A stretch of 28,127 bases of DNA from an uncultured Clostridia bacterium (lineage in GTDB: Bacteria > Bacillota > Clostridia > Christensenellales > UBA1242): assembly GCA_937900575.1 (NCBI GenBank), contig CALCEI010000152.1, forward strand, positions 1-28,127, written 5' to 3'. Of this stretch, positions 23,883 through 28,127 are shown piece after piece. A program made the translations under genes and the position numbers. Position 1 is the first letter of the stretch, and each line of letters opens with the position of its first letter. The notes under the pieces are model-generated. The model searched no databases. It worked only from the letters and a program-made list of their open reading frames with translations, and was not told where the DNA came from.

Positions 23883-24647
23883 TTAAGTTTTTATTTGTGT
23901 TCCCATGGAATCTATGTAGAAATTGTTGTAATAAATCAATTCCCCAATTGGAACAACTTGTAAATTTTTCATTTTAAAGTGTTCTAAAATAAGTTTAAGC
24001 CCACCCAAAATGTTATCCGAATTGTTGTGACATAACACAATGCTACCCTGTTTTGCCTTGCTTGTAACTCGACCAGCAAGTTCGCTTGCAGAAAGACCTT
24101 TCCAATCCAAACTATCAACACTCCATTCAATGCAACTTAAATTTAAAGATTGGCAGATTTCAATGAGTGTATCGTTATAATAACCATAAGGTGGACGGAA
24201 CAATTTTGGTCTAAAACCTGTCAAATCTTCAACAAGTTTTATGTTTGTTTCAAGTTCTTCTTTAATCTGCGAAACTGTCAAAGATGTCATATCTGGGTGA
24301 GTGTTGGAGTGTATGCCAATTTCAAACCCTCTGTTATATATCTCTTTAACCATTTCTGGATACTTTTCAACCCAAAAACCAACCAAAAAAAATGTTGCTT
24401 TAACATTGTAAGCATCACATATATTCATAATTTCGTGTGTTTTATCTGCACCCCATGCAGCATCAAACGAAATTGAAATTTTATTTTCGGTTGTTTGCAC
24501 AGAATAAATTGGCAGTTTTCTTGTTTGTGCACAGAAATACGTTGCACCAGAACTAACACCAGCGCCCGTAAGCAGAAACGACAAAACAAAAACCAAAATT
24601 GCCGTAACAATCAAAAGTCGTGTTTTCTTAATAAAAAACACTTTCAT
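23883..24647 (-). CDS. PdaB-like polysaccharide deacetylase (sporulation type)
   Basis: The start is set at ATG 24647, eight bases after AGAGGT; a TTG 24 nt upstream lies before that site. The 254-aa product has an N-terminal membrane anchor (about 10-30), then a NodB-type deacetylase domain. The motifs are SFDAAWGADKT (Asp62), HSNTHPDM (His113, His117: zinc ligands), RPPYGYY (151-157), WSVDSLDWKG and VLCHNN (His207). The replacement of the usual TFDDGP by SFDAAWG is the PdaB/YlxY style. PdaB proteins act on spore cortex or cell-wall glycans during sporulation in Bacillus. The neighbouring sigG supports that role here. The gene looks intact. Confidence 0.85.
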   Translation of the reverse strand: MKVFFIKKTRLLIVTAILVFVLSFLLTGAGVSSGATYFCAQTRKLPIYSVQTTENKISISFDAAWGADKTHEIMNICDAYNVKATFFLVGFWVEKYPEMVKEIYNRGFEIGIHSNTHPDMTSLTVSQIKEELETNIKLVEDLTGFRPKLFRPPYGYYNDTLIEICQSLNLSCIEWSVDSLDWKGLSASELAGRVTSKAKQGSIVLCHNNSDNILGGLKLILEHFKMKNLQVVPIGELIYYNNFYIDSMGTQIKT

Positions 24648-24726
24648 AGATCTACCTCTCAATAATAGCATACAAGATGATTAATTAATATTAAAAATGC
24701 CATAGATTTAAAGCAGTTTTTGTTAC

Positions 24727-24765
24727 AAAAAAAGGATTTCGAATTTTATTTGTCGAAATCCTTAA
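24727..24765 (-). terminator. Terminator downstream of the zinc-ribbon membrane protein
   Basis: Perfect 11-bp stem AAGGATTTCGA/TCGAAATCCTT, 10-nt loop; an A run on the left gives the U tract in minus-strand RNA. Confidence 0.88.
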
Positions 24766-24781
24766 TTTAAGATAATAAAAT

Positions 24782-25111
24782 CTATTTTTTATCCTTGCTC
24801 CAATCAGCAGACGCACCACAATTTGGGCAAACACCAGAAGAATTGAGCCTTGACCAGCAATATGCACAAAACTCATTTTTACGTGAAGTGTTTTTCACTT
24901 CTTCTGATTTTTCCGAAACAACATCTTGTGTTTTTTCTTTAATGTGCTCAATCTTTTCTTTTTGCTCTTTTGCTTTTTTGTATGCCTTAACAGCAGAAAC
25001 AATAGAAATAATAATTGCAACGACAATGACAACAGCAACAATTATAAATGCAATGCTAATTGCTGTCATTCCTTTTCCTTCAACCGAACTTGAATCCAAA
25101 AAGATGCTCAT
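24782..25111 (-). CDS. Small membrane protein with C-terminal zinc ribbon
   Basis: This 109-aa protein has a membrane helix at about 16-40 (AISIAFIIVAVVIVVAIIIS), a charged helical linker (KAYKKAKEQKEKIEHIKEKT) and a C-terminal zinc ribbon with CAYC and CPNC (about 82-98). ATG 25111 is preceded by AGAGGT. It starts 50 nt after sigG with no terminator between them, so it may be read through from sigG. The function is unknown; the ribbon is probably cytoplasmic and structural or a recruitment module. Confidence 0.75.
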   Translation of the reverse strand: MSIFLDSSSVEGKGMTAISIAFIIVAVVIVVAIIISIVSAVKAYKKAKEQKEKIEHIKEKTQDVVSEKSEEVKNTSRKNEFCAYCWSRLNSSGVCPNCGASADWSKDKK

Positions 25112-25161
25112 TTTTTAACCTCTTATTATAATTTTAAGAAGTTTTGGCTGTTTTGTCAAAT

Positions 25162-25932
25162 TTATAAGCATCTTTTGATATGCTCCAAAGCATTTTTCTC
25201 TAACCTACTTACTTGCGCTTGAGAAATACCAACAGAATCGCTAACTTCCATTTGAGTTTTACCAACAAAATAACGTAAGTTTAAAATTTCTTTTTCCCTT
25301 TCGTCCAAATTCTTTATTGCGTCCAACAAATCAGTGTGGTCAATCCACTTTTCAACTGAATGCTCTGTATCTGCAATATGGTCAGCAAGTCGCACTTCTT
25401 CGTCCCCTTCGTTTGCATAGGCATCATCAAGTGAAACAGGTGTGCTTACAGCATCAATTGCGTCAAAAACTTCCCTTATTGTCAAATTTAAGTCTGTTGC
25501 AATATCTTCAAGGCCAACATCTTCATCTCTTTCCTTTTGAAGACGTTCTTTGCTCTTTAAAACAAGATAAGCAGTATCTCTTAGACTTCTACTTACACGC
25601 ATTGCAGAAGAATCTCTTAAAAACCTTTTAATTTCGCCAATAATCATTGGCACGGCATATGTTGAAAACTGAACGTTAAGGCTGATATCAAAGTTATCGA
25701 TTGCCTTAAGCAACCCCACACAACCAACCTGAAAAATGTCGTCCATGTTCTCTTTGCACGAAACAAAACGTTGTGCAACCGAAAGAACCAATCTCATATT
25801 GCAATAAATATAATAATCTTTTGCTTGCTCATCGCCTGATTTTATGCGTTTTAGCAAGTCCATGGATTCATCTTTGTTTAATTTTGGCAATGTGCTTGTA
25901 TCAATTCCACAAATATACACCCTTCTTGACAT
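25162..25932 (-). CDS. sigG: RNA polymerase sigma factor SigG (late forespore)
   Basis: The start is set at ATG 25932 with GAGG seven bases upstream. This gives 256 aa beginning MSRRVYICGIDTSTLPKL, nearly the same opening as Bacillus SigG (MSRNKVEICGVDTSKLPVL). Region 2 (NMRLVLSVAQRF, DDIFQVGCVGLLKAIDNFD, FSTYAVPMIIGEIKRFLRD), region 3 (VSRSLRDTAYLVLKSKERLQ) and region 4 (LDEREKEILNLRYF, GISQAQVSRLEKNA) are complete. SigG directs late gene expression in the engulfed forespore. Here it is divergent from spoIIGA-sigE, whereas in Bacillus it lies downstream of sigE in the same direction. Confidence 0.95.
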   Translation of the reverse strand: MSRRVYICGIDTSTLPKLNKDESMDLLKRIKSGDEQAKDYYIYCNMRLVLSVAQRFVSCKENMDDIFQVGCVGLLKAIDNFDISLNVQFSTYAVPMIIGEIKRFLRDSSAMRVSRSLRDTAYLVLKSKERLQKERDEDVGLEDIATDLNLTIREVFDAIDAVSTPVSLDDAYANEGDEEVRLADHIADTEHSVEKWIDHTDLLDAIKNLDEREKEILNLRYFVGKTQMEVSDSVGISQAQVSRLEKNALEHIKRCL

Positions 25933-26010
25933 ACTTAACCTCAAAACTATTGTGCTTTATAAATATGGAATTATACGGTTAACTGCAAATTAGTTAAAAC
26001 TTCTAAAAAA

Positions 26011-26081
26011 TCGACACAAAACAAAAACTTAACAATTTTATTTTAACAACAGTATTAAATTCAAAAATGTATAATTTGGTT
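26011..26081 (+). promoter_or_regulatory. spoIIGA upstream region: near-consensus Spo0A box and TATAAT without leader
   Basis: TCGACA (26011-26016) is the complement of TGTCGA, six of seven bases of the Spo0A box TGTCGAA. TATAAT (26070-26075) ends six bases before the preferred ATG (26082). No -35 lies 17 bp upstream, as expected for a promoter that needs Spo0A. Inference from known spoIIG control. Confidence 0.4.
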
Positions 26082-26891
26082 ATGACAATTTACATAGAAA
26101 CATTTTTAATTCAAAACATAATAATAAACTTTTGTTTGCTTAAACTTGTGCAAGTAACAACCAAAAACAAAACTTCAATTTTTAGGCTTGTACTTTCATC
26201 AATCATCGGTGCAGGTTTAAGTGTTGTTTCTGCCGTTTTAATAAGCAACAACATCGCAATAAACGTCCTTAAGTTCATTTGTTCTTTTATTATGCTATTA
26301 ACAGCATTTAAACAATCAAAAAAACAGTTTATGCTATCCTTTCTTCTCTTTTTCATCTATACTTATGCGCTTGGTGGTGCAATAATTAGTTTATCTGGAA
26401 CAACATACGCAACAAACTTCGGTGTTGTAACAAGTTCAAAGTTCAATTTAAGTCTTGTTTGCCTTATTATCATTGCCATAACTTATTTGTTTGAATTTGC
26501 ACTAAAACACATAAAATCTAGAATAAAATTAAATTCCTTGGTTTATGAAATTACAATTTTTAAAGATAACAACAGCCTTAAATTAAATGCATTTTTAGAT
26601 ACAGGCAATCAACTTAACTTTAATGGTCAACCGGTGCTTGTTTTGGACTTTAAAACTTACCTTAAACTCACAAAACAAAACATTATTTCGTACATAACAA
26701 ACCCTGCAATGCAAACCACCATTTCAACTGTTGCTGGCAAACAAAATGTAAATCTTTATTTAATTGATAAATTGCAAATTAAGGTTAATAACAAAACAAA
26801 GGAATTAATCAATCAACTTGTGGCTATAAACTTTTCTTCCACGTTTAAAAATACCAACTATCAAGCACTACTTTCGCCAATGTTTTTATAA
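26082..26891 (+). CDS. spoIIGA: Sporulation sigma-E processing peptidase SpoIIGA
   Basis: The ATG at 26082 gives 269 aa beginning MTIYIETFLIQNIIINF, which aligns with Bacillus SpoIIGA (MKIYLDVIWLLNF). The ATG 15 nt upstream overlaps the -10 element. Five hydrophobic helices occupy about residues 5-25, 35-55, 62-76, 83-104 and 120-140. The C-terminal cytoplasmic domain has the aspartic-protease motif FLDTGNQL (Asp173) and PVLVLDF. The dimeric protease removes the pro-sequence of SigE in the mother cell. It is followed 11 nt later by sigE, the classic spoIIG operon. No ribosome site is seen. Confidence 0.9.
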   Translation: MTIYIETFLIQNIIINFCLLKLVQVTTKNKTSIFRLVLSSIIGAGLSVVSAVLISNNIAINVLKFICSFIMLLTAFKQSKKQFMLSFLLFFIYTYALGGAIISLSGTTYATNFGVVTSSKFNLSLVCLIIIAITYLFEFALKHIKSRIKLNSLVYEITIFKDNNSLKLNAFLDTGNQLNFNGQPVLVLDFKTYLKLTKQNIISYITNPAMQTTISTVAGKQNVNLYLIDKLQIKVNNKTKELINQLVAINFSSTFKNTNYQALLSPMFL

Positions 26892-26902
26892 GGAGATATG
26901 AA

Positions 26903-27691
26903 ATGTCTATTAAAAACTTTTTTAAAAATATATACAACAAAATAACAAAATTCATTAAAAAATTGCTGAAACTAGACTTTTTAAGCCCAGATTCTATTGT
27001 AAATTATATTTTTACGGCAGAAAGTTTGCCCGAGCCATTAAACAACGAGCAAGAATATAACTTGGTTAAATCTTTTCAGGAAGAAAAAGACGAAACTGCA
27101 AAATCCAAACTGATTGAACACAATTTGCGTCTTGTTATGTACATTGCAAAACGTTTTGAAAGCAAAAAATTGGATTTACAAGATTTGGTTAGTGTTGGTG
27201 CAATTGGTTTAATTAAGGCTGTTGATAGTTATAAATTGGACAAAAACATTAAACTTGCAACCTATGCAAGCAGGTGCATTGAAAATGAAATTTTGATGTA
27301 TTTAAGAAAAATAAACAAAAGCATCAATGATTTAAGTTTGGACGATGCTATTGTTGGAGAAGAAGAAACAAGCAATTTAACTTTGGGTGAAATTATACCA
27401 GACGAAAAATCAACTTATGATGAAATTGAAACAAAAGACCAGAAATCTTATTTAAGGCGTTGCATTAATTGTTTAAACGAACGTGAAAAGATTATTATGT
27501 GTATGCGATATGGCCTTAACGGCTTTGATGAATATACGCAAAAAGAAGTTGCAGACAAAATGAACATATCTCAAAGTTATATTTCTAGATTAGAAAAAAA
27601 GATTTTGCACAAGATGATGCGACTTGTTTTCAAACATTATCCAAACAAGTATCAATACCGCTTGAAAGTGCATCATTGTACGAAGAATTGA
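26903..27691 (+). CDS. sigE: Pro-sigma-E, mother-cell sporulation sigma factor, with an aberrant C-terminus
   Basis: AAGGAGATATGAA precedes ATG 26903. The N-terminal 35 residues form the amphipathic pro-sequence (MSIKNFFKNIYNKITKFIKK), followed by ESLPEPLNNEQEY as in Bacillus pro-SigE (EALPPPLS). Region 2 (EHNLRLVMYIAKRFE, LQDLVSVGAIGLIKAVDSY, LATYASRCIENEILMYLRK) and region 4 (NEREKIIMCMRYGLNG, KEVADKMNISQSYISRLEKK) are complete. Homology ends near ILHKMMRLVF (about residue 243). The remaining about 19 residues (HYPNKYQYRLKVHHCTKN) are out-of-frame reading of an unrelated OmpA-like sequence, and the stop is TGA. SigE is normally about 240 aa, so the functional part is essentially whole. Confidence 0.92.
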   Translation: MSIKNFFKNIYNKITKFIKKLLKLDFLSPDSIVNYIFTAESLPEPLNNEQEYNLVKSFQEEKDETAKSKLIEHNLRLVMYIAKRFESKKLDLQDLVSVGAIGLIKAVDSYKLDKNIKLATYASRCIENEILMYLRKINKSINDLSLDDAIVGEEETSNLTLGEIIPDEKSTYDEIETKDQKSYLRRCINCLNEREKIIMCMRYGLNGFDEYTQKEVADKMNISQSYISRLEKKILHKMMRLVFKHYPNKYQYRLKVHHCTKN

Positions 27692-28127
27692 AAGATAAAT
27701 TCCAAGTTGAATTGAATAATCGAGATTTGGCGTTAGGCAATGATTTGTCTATGAAGTTCAATAATGCGTCTAGTTTGTTTGAATCTGGCAAATCTGAATT
27801 GACAAATGAGTTCAAGCAAAAATTGGATATGTTTTTGCCAAAGTATCTTGATATTTTGCTCAATAGTGAATTTTCTGATGAGATAATGGAAATTCGAATT
27901 GAAGGACATACCGATCCCGTTAGATTTGATGCTCTGGACAAGGATCCTTATATTGCCAATGTAATTCTTTCTCAACGCCGTGCGTTAGAGGTTTTGAAAT
28001 ATTTAAGGAAACTTCCTATGTATGAGGAGTTAGATTCTGCCAATAAAGCCAAACTGAACTTTTGGTTTACTGCAAATGGATTTTCTTATGGAAAATCTCT
28101 TGATAGTAGTGGCGAATATACTTATGT
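27634..28127 (+). pseudogene. OmpA/MotB C-terminal-type protein, 5' end missing; runs off the window
   Basis: A frame one base shifted from sigE is open from 27589 to the window end and contains no start codon before the domain. From about 27634 it reads LSKQVSIPLESASLYEELKD, then NDLSMKFNNASSLFESGKSE, the peptidoglycan-binding signature IEGHTDPV (about 27898-27921), VILSQRRALEVLKYL (about 27961-28005) and FWFTANGFSYGKS. This is the OmpA-like domain order (strand, F-x-S-G, GHTD, LS-x-RR-A). The domain is found in envelope proteins and MotB-type stator proteins, including those of phage-defence motors such as ZorB. Its 5' part and start are absent where sigE ends, so it is truncated by a rearrangement, an insertion or a contig join. 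Confidence 0.7.

Noticed and set aside
24691..24876. Small minus-strand frame of 61 codons after the zinc-ribbon gene
   Set aside because: It spans the terminator hairpin and has no ribosome site; an out-of-frame shadow of the zinc-ribbon gene.
1..28127. Whole window using TGA as tryptophan
   Set aside because: Host and cassette genes use TGG for Trp and have no internal TGA, and TGA functions as a stop at tight gene overlaps in the phage operon.
1..28127. CRISPR array or complete insertion sequence
   Set aside because: No regularly spaced direct repeats, no transposase and no terminal inverted repeats were seen.

Overview
The window looks like a chromosomal segment from an uncultured, AT-rich, endospore-forming Firmicute (Clostridia-like), probably a gut or metagenomic assembly. 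The evidence is sigG, spoIIGA and pro-sigE at the right, a PdaB-type deacetylase, a clostridial-type SSB, SigA-type promoters (TTGACA-17/18-TATAAT), strong AGGAG ribosome sites, and GtrA/YfhO envelope proteins. Both edges look foreign or chimeric. The left edge (1-589) carries the N-terminal part of a replication-initiator-like gene with two in-frame TGA codons and ends at a 3' tRNA-Lys segment. At the right edge the 3' end of sigE runs straight into a start-less OmpA/MotB-type coding sequence.

Layout: 1-634, end of a putative integrated element and its tRNA-Lys(CTT) junction. 715-3867, a GtrA-like flippase convergent with a YfhO-like membrane glycosyltransferase. 4045-5994, four small unrecognised genes, two of them paralogues, with clear promoters and terminators. 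6206-9257, a CvpA-like membrane protein and an amidohydrolase lipoprotein. 9299-10197, tRNA-Gln(CTG) with a zinc-ribbon membrane protein 11 nt downstream. 10286-12941, a two-gene operon for a lipoprotein and a surface protein with four repeat modules. 13062-21724, a compact ten-gene phage-derived operon on the minus strand. 21800-23872, an SH3-like membrane-anchored protein, a sigma-region-4-like regulator, a LexA (SOS) box and ssb. 23883-27691, pdaB, a zinc-ribbon membrane protein, sigG, and divergently spoIIGA-sigE.

The most interesting object is the 8.7-kb phage-derived operon. Its gene order matches the head half of a P22-type podovirus: large terminase, two small proteins, portal, scaffold, HK97-fold capsid protein, a small protein, a gp4-like adaptor, a gp10-like neck protein (473 aa), then a holin-like protein with a long acidic tail and a terminator. 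Within the window there is no integrase, repressor, replication module, tail needle, ejection protein, tailspike or endolysin. The genes are intact, use bases like their surroundings, and sit between host transcription units. It may be a tail-less DNA-packaging cassette that is domesticated, satellite-like or gene-transfer-agent-like. Next to it are a sigma-like regulator with a LexA box upstream and a divergent control region with an inverted repeat. A testable model is DNA damage, then regulator, then head and packaging operon, then holin-mediated release. The parts are seen in the sequence; the circuit is inference.

No CRISPR array, rRNA or complete transposon was seen.
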